Shown: positions 16,862 through 25,106 of the stretch, one piece after another
Position numbering within the stretch: the stretch's first letter is position 1
Layout of the letters: each line of letters opens with the position of its first letter
Program-made: the position numbers and the translations under genes
Notes under the pieces: generated by a model
Told to the model about the DNA's origin: nothing
What the model saw: only the letters and a program-made list of their open reading frames with translations
The model's database searches: none
Source: Flavobacterium fluviale
GTDB lineage: Bacteria > Bacteroidota > Bacteroidia > Flavobacteriales > Flavobacteriaceae
Direction: 5' to 3'
DNA length: 64,000 nucleotides
Assembly (NCBI RefSeq): GCF_003312915.1
Contig: NZ_CP030261.1
Span: 3,968,001 to 4,032,000 of the forward strand

Positions 16862-18190
16862 ATGAATTTTAAAAGAGAAAATATACTTGTTGTAGACGAC
16901 AATATGGACATGCTGGATTTGGTTCAGAGACAGTTAAAAAGTTTTAATTATCGTGCCTATAAAGCATCTTCTGTATCTGAGGCGATCGAGGTATTAAAGC
17001 AATGTGATATCGATTTATTAATCAGCGATATTAACATGCCCAATATCAATGGTATCGAATTATTAAAATACGCAGAAGAGCATTATCCTTGTATTCCTAA
17101 GCTGGTAATTTCGGGTATTCCATCTGTACACAATGTAGTAAGTGCAATAAAATCTGGTGCTTTAGAGTATCTAACCAAACCTTTCACGAGTGAAGAACTG
17201 CAGAAAGCTATCATAAGTTCGTTAGAAAAATGCAAAACTGTTTTAAAAAGGGATCATCAAATTCCTGAGCTTAAAAATGAAAATTCGTATGGAAAAATAA
17301 TTGGCCATTCGAGCCACTTTAAGGCCATGGTTGAAACCATTAAGCGTGTAAAAGATACAAAGGCAAGTGTATTAATAGAAGGAGAAAGCGGTACAGGTAA
17401 AGAATTGATTGCGAGAGCTATTCATTTTACAGGAAATTTGGCAGGCAGACCTTTTATTGCAGTTAACTGCGGAGGAATTCCAGAAAACCTAATCGAATCG
17501 GAATTATTTGGTCATGTAAAAGGATCCTTTACAGGAGCATCAGAAACCCGAACTGGTTTGTTTCAGGCAGCTTCAGGAGGCACAATATTTCTAGATGAGA
17601 TTGGAAATGCACCTATGATGGTACAGATAAAACTTTTAAGAGTAATTCAAGAGCGAGAAATTGTAAGAGTTGGATCTACTACTCCAGAAAAAATTGACAT
17701 CAGGATAATTTCTGCAACGAATAATAATCTGCAAGATTTGATTTCCAAAGGTTTATTTAGAGATGATCTCTATTATAGAATTAATGTGGTTAATATTAAA
17801 ACGACACCTTTAAGGGACCGCAAAGAAGATATGACGCTTCTAATAAATAATTTTGTAGAGAAATATAGTCAAGAATACAATAAACCCGATATTACAATAG
17901 ACGAAAAAGTACTAGACGTATTAATGCGATACAATTGGCCTGGAAATATCCGAGAACTAGAAAATATTATTCATAGAATGGTCATTATGAGCGACAATGT
18001 CATAAACTTAAATCAAGTTCCAGATCATTTAAAATATCATATTCCTGTTGCAAATGATATTTTTAAGCCTTTAAAAGAATATGAAAAAGAACAGATTTTA
18101 AAAGTTTTATTATCCGTAAACAATAATAAGACAAAAGCCGCCCAAATTCTACAAATTGACCGTAAAACATTAAATCAAAAAATCCTCTAA
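16862..18190 (+). CDS. Sigma-54-dependent NtrC-family response regulator
   Basis: A 442-residue regulator of standard three-part layout. The receiver domain (1-120) has the acidic pocket VVDDN, phospho-acceptor Asp56 in ISDINMP and Lys in LTKPF. The AAA+ domain (about 145-375) has Walker A GESGTGKE, the sigma-54 contact loop as GSFTGA rather than GAFTGA, Walker B FLDEIG and the arginine-finger region. A Fis-type HTH (TKAAQILQIDRKTLNQKIL) ends the chain directly. It should activate sigma-54 promoters when phosphorylated by the upstream kinase. Targets are not evident; no -24/-12 promoter was found with confidence nearby. Confidence 0.92.
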   Translation: MNFKRENILVVDDNMDMLDLVQRQLKSFNYRAYKASSVSEAIEVLKQCDIDLLISDINMPNINGIELLKYAEEHYPCIPKLVISGIPSVHNVVSAIKSGALEYLTKPFTSEELQKAIISSLEKCKTVLKRDHQIPELKNENSYGKIIGHSSHFKAMVETIKRVKDTKASVLIEGESGTGKELIARAIHFTGNLAGRPFIAVNCGGIPENLIESELFGHVKGSFTGASETRTGLFQAASGGTIFLDEIGNAPMMVQIKLLRVIQEREIVRVGSTTPEKIDIRIISATNNNLQDLISKGLFRDDLYYRINVVNIKTTPLRDRKEDMTLLINNFVEKYSQEYNKPDITIDEKVLDVLMRYNWPGNIRELENIIHRMVIMSDNVINLNQVPDHLKYHIPVANDIFKPLKEYEKEQILKVLLSVNNNKTKAAQILQIDRKTLNQKIL

Positions 18191-18526
18191 AACGAGTGTT
18201 TTTTCCTCATCTGGTCATAAACTACCTACCTAATTAGCGTTAAAAAATACTTTGTATTTTTTAAACAACTGGCTTATAATAATATACAAAATAAGGCATG
18301 TTATTTGCCCTTAAAAGACAAAAAAGTATTAAAATAAATCAAATAATTAAAAGTAGTCCTTAAAGAAATGAAGCAACAGTAAGCTGTAAAAACTGATCAG
18401 TATTAATTTAATCTACAATTCCCAAATCGTAAAATTAAACAAACAAAAAGACCTACACTTTAAACTAAATCAATTACTTACAAACAAAAAACATTAACAG
18501 TTAAGTAAAAAAAACTTAACTTTATA
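18191..18526. other. Intergenic region before the AraC pair, with an inverted repeat
   Basis: No gene is seen in this 336-base AT-rich gap. GTTAAGT (18500-18506) and ACTTAAC (18514-18520) form a perfect inverted repeat with a 7-base spacer, ending six bases before the first AraC-type start codon. That position suits autoregulation. No terminator stem is obvious after the NtrC-type gene. Confidence 0.45.
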
Positions 18527-19525
18527 ATGAAAAATCCACATTTCATGAAAATAATTGAACATCATTATAGTGCAGATTTAGAATGGGTAGAAAATTATGC
18601 TTCTAAAATTGGAGGAAGAGTCGAAGGAAATTTTATAGTAGCTCTAGAACAGTCCCAATCTGGAACCAGATATTTTCTAGATTGTGGTGATGGAATAATA
18701 GCTTACTACATTAATGTGGAGTACCATAGAAATTTTCGACTGATACAAAAAAACCTGAATCCAGATTTTATTGGTTTTTATTATAACTTAACCGATGGAG
18801 CAGCAAGCGTAAGCAATGAACAATTTACGTATAACGTGGGTCGATGGCAGTATAATTTGTCCGTGATCGATGGTTCATTAGAATCACAATATAATGTTAC
18901 AAAAGGGAGCAAAACTTTTGCTCTTTGCATTTTTATCAAAAAAAGCATGATCAAGGCTTATGTCAAAAAAAACAATATCAATATCAAGAATATAGATAGT
19001 ATTATTGACTCCAAGGAGAATACTATTGTTCGTTTTGACCGAATGAGCAGTGAAAGTTTTCATTTACTTAACGATTTACGAAAATTAGAAGTGGGTGGTG
19101 CTTTTTTTGATTTAAGCCTAAGAGGAACAGTCCATATGCTGATTTCAAATTATTTAAGAAAAATTGCTACTAAAAGACTTATCATACAAACAGTAAATGA
19201 AAGTGATCTCGCTAACATAATTAACATTCAAATGTATCTGATTAACCATATAGAAGATCATTTTCCGAGTATTGCTTTCATGGCTGAAATGGCCAATATG
19301 TCTGAATCGAAATTTAAAAGTTTATTTAAAAAAATAACCGGGAATACAGCAAATGTTTTCTTCATGGAAAATAAGCTGCTGTTTGCCAAAGAACTTCTGG
19401 AAAAAAAACAACTGACTGTTTCACAAATATCAGATCAATTAAATTTTACCAATAATTCTTATTTCGCATCAAAATTTAAAGAATATTTTGGACTGTCTCC
19501 AAAAGCATTTTATAAACAGCTGTAA
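18527..19525 (+). CDS. AraC-family transcriptional regulator
   Basis: A 332-residue protein with a family-specific N-terminal part (about 1-220) and a C-terminal AraC HTH pair (about 235-332). The first HTH is in FMAEMANMSESKFKSLFKKI, the second in ISDQLNFTNNSYFASKFKEY, ending FGLSPKAFYKQL, as in active members. The N-terminal half has no clear cupin signature, so its ligand is unknown. A paralogue follows 35 bases downstream. It could control the nearby surface-protein locus or the small pectin unit; no direct evidence. A second in-frame ATG six codons in is an alternative start. Confidence 0.88.
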   Translation: MKNPHFMKIIEHHYSADLEWVENYASKIGGRVEGNFIVALEQSQSGTRYFLDCGDGIIAYYINVEYHRNFRLIQKNLNPDFIGFYYNLTDGAASVSNEQFTYNVGRWQYNLSVIDGSLESQYNVTKGSKTFALCIFIKKSMIKAYVKKNNINIKNIDSIIDSKENTIVRFDRMSSESFHLLNDLRKLEVGGAFFDLSLRGTVHMLISNYLRKIATKRLIIQTVNESDLANIINIQMYLINHIEDHFPSIAFMAEMANMSESKFKSLFKKITGNTANVFFMENKLLFAKELLEKKQLTVSQISDQLNFTNNSYFASKFKEYFGLSPKAFYKQL

Positions 19526-19560
19526 TTATAATATGCGATCTAAAAATTAATAAAGTGCCT

Positions 19561-20568
19561 ATGAGAAAAATTACACATCATTACACCTTAACACCAGAAT
19601 GGCAGTTAAAGGTAGTAGAGCAATTAAATACCAAATTAATAGACAATAAACTTATTAATGTCCCAAATGATATTGGGAAAGGTTTCTTTTATTTTTCGCC
19701 AATTATGGAAGGCATCTCTGTAGTTTATGCCGATCTTACAGTAACAACCCCTTTGAAGATAACCCGGCTAAAATCGGATAATGAATTGTTTATTTTTCAT
19801 TTTGATCTGAGTAAGCATACTAACATGGTCAAAATAAACCATCTTGACTATGAAATTGGTTCTTTTAATCAATTAGATTTGATTATTTTAGACAATAATA
19901 TCGAGAGTTCTATTACACCTGTTTTAAATGAAAGAACAATTGCTTTACGATTACTGATCGATAAAAAACTGCTTCAGGATTTTATTCGAAAAATCAATGA
20001 AAAGGAAAACTATTTTTCCAAAAGCAAAACAAATAAAAAGGCATTTTATCACTATGGCAGTGTTGATAGTAATAGTATACTCCTAATTCAATCTATCACA
20101 AGCAAATCTGTCAATGATTTATCTTTTGACTCTTTTATAAAAGGAATTTCCTTAAAAGTATTAGGTAATTTTTTCAATAAATTTTACAGTACAGTAGATG
20201 AAGATACTCAAGTTACAGACCTCGAAAATAAATCGTTGGAAAAAACAAAGGAATACTTGCTTAACAATTTGTACGGCCCGTTTCCTTCATTAACCTTCCT
20301 GGCAGGAATGGCCGGTATGTCTGATTCAAAATATAAAAGTTTATTTAAAAAACGTTTCAGCAATACACCTAAAAATCTTTTTATTACAGAAAAAATGAAT
20401 CTCGCCCAGAAGCTTCTAAAGAGCGGCGAATACAGCACGTTAACAGCAGTTATGTATGAACTTAATTATACTAAACTTAATTATTTCTGCAGTAAATATT
20501 TTGAACAATTAAAAACAAAAGCTACAGATGATTTTGTAAAGAAAAATCAGAAGGATCAAAAAAAGTAA
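19561..20568 (+). CDS. AraC-family regulator paralogue with a degenerate second HTH
   Basis: A 335-residue paralogue of the preceding regulator; the ATG at 19561 is preferred over a GTG two codons earlier. The first HTH is well kept (FLAGMAGMSDSKYKSLFKKRF, close to the neighbour's). The second is poor: MYELNYTKLNYFCSKYFEQL lacks the usual Gly/Pro pattern before the C-terminus and ends in a Lys-rich tail. It may bind DNA weakly, act as a partner of the first protein, or recognise a different site. The pair probably arose by duplication and is co-transcribed. A terminator follows at 20643-20678. Confidence 0.85.
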   Translation: MRKITHHYTLTPEWQLKVVEQLNTKLIDNKLINVPNDIGKGFFYFSPIMEGISVVYADLTVTTPLKITRLKSDNELFIFHFDLSKHTNMVKINHLDYEIGSFNQLDLIILDNNIESSITPVLNERTIALRLLIDKKLLQDFIRKINEKENYFSKSKTNKKAFYHYGSVDSNSILLIQSITSKSVNDLSFDSFIKGISLKVLGNFFNKFYSTVDEDTQVTDLENKSLEKTKEYLLNNLYGPFPSLTFLAGMAGMSDSKYKSLFKKRFSNTPKNLFITEKMNLAQKLLKSGEYSTLTAVMYELNYTKLNYFCSKYFEQLKTKATDDFVKKNQKDQKK

Positions 20569-20642
20569 CTTTATGTTTTTTTAGATAAAAATACAGCATT
20601 AAAAAACTACATTATCTAAAATTTTCAAAGCTTAATAATAAA

Positions 20643-20678
20643 AAAGCTGCTGTTAATATTTCTATTATCAGCAGCTTT
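20643..20678. terminator. Bidirectional terminator between AraC gene and OmpA gene
   Basis: Arms AAAGCTGCTG (20643-20652) and CAGCAGCTTT (20669-20678) pair perfectly; the stem can extend inward with one mismatch. A-rich text on the left and right gives a U-tail in each direction. It separates the converging plus-strand regulators from the minus-strand OmpA operon. Confidence 0.85.
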
Positions 20679-20690
20679 AAAAAAGAACAT

Positions 20691-22667
20691 TTATTTACTA
20701 AAACTTATAATAAACTCTGAACGTCTATTTAATTCGTGTTCATTTTCAGAACATTTCACACCATTCGAACAGTGGTTTAATAAATGTGTTTCACCGAAAC
20801 CTTCACCACTAATTCTTTCTTTTTCTATACCAGCTTTAATTATATAATTAACTGTAGATTTTGCTCTGTTTTGAGATAGTTTCATGTTAAATTCATCTCG
20901 ACCTCTACTATCTGTATAAGAATTTACTTTTATAGAAATATTTGGTCTGTCTTTCATTAATGCTACTACTTTATCTAACTCTTTCTTAGACGATTGTCTT
21001 ATGTTATAACCATTAAGGTCAAAGTAGATTGGATTTAATTTTAATTTGTCAGTCAAATCATCTCCGTCTTTAATCTTAACTGTCTCTCCATCCACAATAA
21101 CTTCCACTTCTTTAGTTAACTCGAAACTAATTTCTCTTTTCTCAAGCGGTTTAAGCTGTTCTGCATTAACTGTTTTTTCAGCATACAAAGGCTTACTATA
21201 AACTACTCTGTAGTTTTGGTAAGGATCAACAAATACTTTGTAATTTCCTTGATTATCTGTTACTCCTGTTGCAATACTTGCATTATTAGAATCAAATACT
21301 TCAACTTTAAGATCTGGCAGCGGTTTCCCGTTTTCTGCAATTGTTCCAAAAATTATTGATCTGATGTCAAAGTCAAAAATTACAGGTTTATTTTCTACAA
21401 ATCTGTTAATATCATCGTTACCAGTTCTATTTGAAGAAAAATAACCTTTTTTACTGTCATTTATAACGTAAGCAAAGTCATCCTCAGGTGTATTGATACC
21501 ATCCCCAACATTTACAACATGATAAATTCCTGCTTGATCTTTCATAGCAGCAAATACATCTAAGCCGCCAAGTCCAGGATGACCGTCTGATGCAAAATAC
21601 AAAATACCTTTTTTATCCATAAAAGGATAAGTTTCGCGGCCTGGAGTGTTGATTTCGTCACTTAGCTTAGTTACATCATTTCCAACTAAATTTCCTTTCT
21701 TTAAGCTTACGACATACAAATCTGAGTTACCAAAACTATTGTTACGATCTGATGCGAAAAACAATTGTGTTTCATCAGGACTAAGAGCTGGGTGTGCAGA
21801 AGAGAAACCATCACTATTAATTGGATAAGGTAGCTCTTTTACGTTTTTCCATTCCCCCTTTACATTTTCAGCAACATATATTTTTAAGAAATTAGTTCCA
21901 TTTTTATCTGCTCCTAATTTTCCATCCATATAGTTATTTCTGGTAAAATACATGTACTTACCATCTTTAGTAATTGCAGGACTGCTTTGGTGATATTTAG
22001 TATTGATATCTCCTTTAACGGGTGCGGCATCTTCTAAATCTCCATCTGCAGTAACATTAGCTGTGTAAATTTTCATGAATGACTTTTCATTCCAGCTGTG
22101 TTTGCGTTTAATAATAACACCCGAATCTCTTGCAGATGCAAACATCACTTTATCTTTACCATCAAATGAAGTTCCAAAATCAGAAACTGGAGAATTAAGG
22201 CTTACTGGTTTGATATCGTAACGGCCAGATTGTTTTTGAATATCTGCCATTAATTTTTGCTCTTTCCAGTTTTCACTTAAATCTTTTTTACCCGTTACAG
22301 CGTAATACTTTTTCATTACAGCGTTGGCTTCATTGTATTTCTTAGAATTGTTTAAAGCCTGGGCGTAACGAAAATAAAATTCTGGGGTTACAGATTTTCC
22401 TGAATTAAAAACTTTAGCGTAAGAGTCTGCTGCTTCTGGGGACTGCCCATTAAAGTAATAGCAATTACCTAATTTTGTATAAACTTCGGTTGAAGTATCA
22501 CCTTTGTCTACAAGGCTTTTATATAATTTACCTGCTTCAATAAATGCAAACTTATTGTAGACTTCATCTGCTTTTGCAGCTTTTTTATTCTGTGCATTAA
22601 TTCCCTGCATTTGTACGAGACAAATGCAAAGTAAAGCTAATGCTGTTTTTATCTTTTTAGATATCAT
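20691..22667 (-). CDS. PorE-like OmpA-family protein (TPR, propeller, carboxypeptidase-regulatory, OmpA)
   Basis: A 658-residue exported protein (signal peptide about 1-25). Order of domains: TPR-like helices about 30-125 (YTKLGNCYYFNGQSPEAADSY), a PD40-type propeller about 150-430 (repeats of SPAITKDGKYMYFTRN, HPALSPDETQLFFASDRN), a carboxypeptidase-regulatory-like beta domain about 445-520, and an OmpA peptidoglycan-binding domain about 545-658 (SYTDSRGRDEFN, LSQNRAKST, NRRSEF). This is the layout of PorE of the type IX secretion system, which anchors PorP to the cell wall. It lies 24 bases after the PorP/SprF gene and ends the operon. It is probably a paralogue dedicated to the local adhesins rather than the core PorE. 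Confidence 0.9.
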   Translation of the reverse strand: MISKKIKTALALLCICLVQMQGINAQNKKAAKADEVYNKFAFIEAGKLYKSLVDKGDTSTEVYTKLGNCYYFNGQSPEAADSYAKVFNSGKSVTPEFYFRYAQALNNSKKYNEANAVMKKYYAVTGKKDLSENWKEQKLMADIQKQSGRYDIKPVSLNSPVSDFGTSFDGKDKVMFASARDSGVIIKRKHSWNEKSFMKIYTANVTADGDLEDAAPVKGDINTKYHQSSPAITKDGKYMYFTRNNYMDGKLGADKNGTNFLKIYVAENVKGEWKNVKELPYPINSDGFSSAHPALSPDETQLFFASDRNNSFGNSDLYVVSLKKGNLVGNDVTKLSDEINTPGRETYPFMDKKGILYFASDGHPGLGGLDVFAAMKDQAGIYHVVNVGDGINTPEDDFAYVINDSKKGYFSSNRTGNDDINRFVENKPVIFDFDIRSIIFGTIAENGKPLPDLKVEVFDSNNASIATGVTDNQGNYKVFVDPYQNYRVVYSKPLYAEKTVNAEQLKPLEKREISFELTKEVEVIVDGETVKIKDGDDLTDKLKLNPIYFDLNGYNIRQSSKKELDKVVALMKDRPNISIKVNSYTDSRGRDEFNMKLSQNRAKSTVNYIIKAGIEKERISGEGFGETHLLNHCSNGVKCSENEHELNRRSEFIISFSK

Positions 22668-22691
22668 TTTTTTTATGCTAGTTTATGGTTG

Positions 22692-23609
22692 TTAAAAGAA
22701 TCTTGGCGTAACCAATCTGTATTTAGTCCCAGAAAATAAATCGAAACGAAGGAAGATCTCATGAGAACCTGAATTATAGTTTCCTATTTTCTGTGTGTCA
22801 TAATCGTAAGCATAGCCAACATTCAAACCTGACGTAACTTGGAAACCTGCCATTGCACTTACAGCGGCATCCCATCTATAAGCTGCTCCTAAAGTGAGCT
22901 TTTCGCTGATTAAGAAGTTTGCCGATAAATCAACCGCTAATGGAGCACCACTCACCATTTTAACCATTGCTGCAGGTTTAAACTTTAAATTATCGTTCAG
23001 GTCAAAAACATAACCTCCCATTGCGTAAAAGTGCATTCTTTGAGAAGCCACAGATGTTTTAACATCATCATAAAACTTGGTTTCTAAAATCATTGGTACT
23101 GATAAACCTGCGTACCATTTTGAAGAGTGAAAATAGATTCCTGCTCCAAAGTTTGGAGAATTCTTTGTTAAATTTCCAGAAAGAAAATGATCTTCAGGTC
23201 TTTCAACATTAAGCTTATTGTAATCAATCTGCATAAAATTACCACTTGCACTAATCCCTAAAGATAAATGAACATCAGCGGAAAGCTGGATTGGATAAGC
23301 ATAACTTGCAGTTAAAGTAGTTTCTTGCGACGGTCCAATTTTATCGCTTATTACAGACAATCCTAAACCTTGACCGTTTGAACTTATAGGTGCTTCAATT
23401 GAAAAATTTGCTGTTTTAGGAGCTCCATCCAAACCTACCCATTGTGTTCTATACAATCCAAAAATGCTTGGTAAACCACGGGTTCCAGTATATCCTGGAT
23501 TAATTGTCATCGTATTATACATATATTGTGTATATTGGGATTCCTGCTGGGCCGAAACCTCAAAAGCTCCCAAAACAAATATTGTAATTACATAAAAAAT
23601 TTTCTTCAT
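22692..23609 (-). CDS. PorP/SprF-family type IX secretion outer-membrane protein
   Basis: A 305-residue outer-membrane beta-barrel protein. The mature start QQESQYTQYMYNTMTINPGYTG-type text (QYMYN...NPGYTG) is the signature of the PorP/SprF family, after a signal peptide of about 20 residues. Later features GLYRTQWVGLDGAPKT and the Gly/aromatic-rich strands are also typical. SprF-type proteins are needed for secretion or surface attachment of proteins carrying type B C-terminal domains, and such a protein is encoded 36 bases upstream. The neighbouring OmpA/PorE-like gene completes a common three-gene set. Confidence 0.93.
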   Translation of the reverse strand: MKKIFYVITIFVLGAFEVSAQQESQYTQYMYNTMTINPGYTGTRGLPSIFGLYRTQWVGLDGAPKTANFSIEAPISSNGQGLGLSVISDKIGPSQETTLTASYAYPIQLSADVHLSLGISASGNFMQIDYNKLNVERPEDHFLSGNLTKNSPNFGAGIYFHSSKWYAGLSVPMILETKFYDDVKTSVASQRMHFYAMGGYVFDLNDNLKFKPAAMVKMVSGAPLAVDLSANFLISEKLTLGAAYRWDAAVSAMAGFQVTSGLNVGYAYDYDTQKIGNYNSGSHEIFLRFDLFSGTKYRLVTPRFF

Positions 23610-23645
23610 TAGTTCTAATTCTTAAGTCTTAAATTATTCCTATTA

Positions 23646-24965
23646 TTATTGATTATTAATGTATAGATAACCCGTTTTCTCCTTGCCTTTTCCATTTACG
23701 TTGTACTTCAAAATATAGAAATAGGTACCTGTAGGAAGCTTATCTCCTCTTTTTACCGTTACACGGCCATCAGAGTATCCTCTAAACATATTGTCGCTTT
23801 CATTATAAGAAACTGTATCATACACTTTTACACCCCATCTGTTATAGATTTCTACAGTGTTATCTGGGTATTCGCTAATTCCTTTGATATGGAAGGTATC
23901 GTTCACTCCATCATCATTTGGAGATAATGCGTTGTACACCACAACATCCTCCACTGGATCTTCTGTCTTCTTCACAACAGCCATGGTAAAGATTCCGTAG
24001 CCGCTAACCTGCGCTGTTAACAATTTCTCATAAGCTTCGCCTGTTATATCTGCACTTAAAACTCCTCCTTCATTAACCCATTTATTCAAGCTTTCATCCC
24101 ATCTTACTATTGCCAATTCAGTATCCGAATTTTGCTGAAAATAATCCGATGGTGTTGTGTCATGGTCTAGTGTCAGACTTAAGACAATTTTTTCACTGCC
24201 TTGGTCCTGGCTGATTTTCCAGTATTCCTTATCGTTGATTTTAAGTATGCTTTCATCCTTATTAGAATGTGGATAAGCAGGATCAGAATTTTGATAAAAA
24301 TATTGTGTCGTATAAACATTTGCTGCAGATCCATTTACCGCATGATATGATGGTCTGTAAAACAACTCATTACCAACAGGAAAGTAAAATTCTGCATTTC
24401 CTCTTTTTTCTACCCTTCCGTCCACAAAACTCTGGTCGCCTGCAGCAGTATGATTTGCATTTTCCAGAAAAATCATTTTACTTTTATCGTGTAACTGATC
24501 TGTCTCTGCATAAAACGCATTGATAATTCCATTTTTGAAATCAGAATTTTTACCAACAGAAATCATGGTTTTAAGATTAAAAGGAACTAAAGCGCTCATA
24601 TTGTCAAAAATTACATTTTGAAAATCTGATTGTTTTGACCCTTCAATTGACTGGCTTTGCTGCCCTGTAAAAAAGGTCTGTCCATTTCCCGCAGGGGTAT
24701 AACCTACTTTTCCATCATTATTCCAGTTTTGAAAAATATAAGTCTGACCATCATTAATAAAATTGCCGGAAGTTTCATTATTGTAATCCATGTAGATTGC
24801 CATTATGGTATTATCAGCTATTTTAACTTCGCCGCTGTTTACAAATTGGGCATTCATTATATTACACGTAAACAAACCTGCAAATAGTCCCAAGGCATAT
24901 GAACCTCTTTTATTTACCATTTTAAAATCTGACAATTTTACTTTATATAAATCTTTATTTTCCAT
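23646..24965 (-). CDS. Secreted protein with T9SS type B (gliding-motility) C-terminal domain
   Basis: A surface protein of about 440 residues. The last 90 residues are a type B C-terminal domain: NALSPNDDGVNDTFHIKG, VEIYNRWGVKVYD, then GTYFYILKYNVNG and GYLYINNQ. The N-terminal part is beta-rich and of no recognised family. The start is uncertain: 24986 is the longest, 24965 (MENKDLYK) is used here, and 24920 (MVNKRGSY) places the signal peptide right at the front. Directly upstream of PorP/SprF, it is probably its secretion client. Its C-terminal domain is close to that of the 2191-residue adhesin, so both could use the same route. Confidence 0.88.
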   Translation of the reverse strand: MENKDLYKVKLSDFKMVNKRGSYALGLFAGLFTCNIMNAQFVNSGEVKIADNTIMAIYMDYNNETSGNFINDGQTYIFQNWNNDGKVGYTPAGNGQTFFTGQQSQSIEGSKQSDFQNVIFDNMSALVPFNLKTMISVGKNSDFKNGIINAFYAETDQLHDKSKMIFLENANHTAAGDQSFVDGRVEKRGNAEFYFPVGNELFYRPSYHAVNGSAANVYTTQYFYQNSDPAYPHSNKDESILKINDKEYWKISQDQGSEKIVLSLTLDHDTTPSDYFQQNSDTELAIVRWDESLNKWVNEGGVLSADITGEAYEKLLTAQVSGYGIFTMAVVKKTEDPVEDVVVYNALSPNDDGVNDTFHIKGISEYPDNTVEIYNRWGVKVYDTVSYNESDNMFRGYSDGRVTVKRGDKLPTGTYFYILKYNVNGKGKEKTGYLYINNQ

Positions 24966-25106
24966 AGAATTGGTATTGGTTACCACATTAAATTAAACTT
25001 TTAATTAGTTGATAAAATTAATTTATCAATCCATCCTGCTTTATCCCTAAAAGTTAATACTATATCAGAATAAGGTATTTTTCCTATAAAAACACTGAGA
25101 GCTTTT

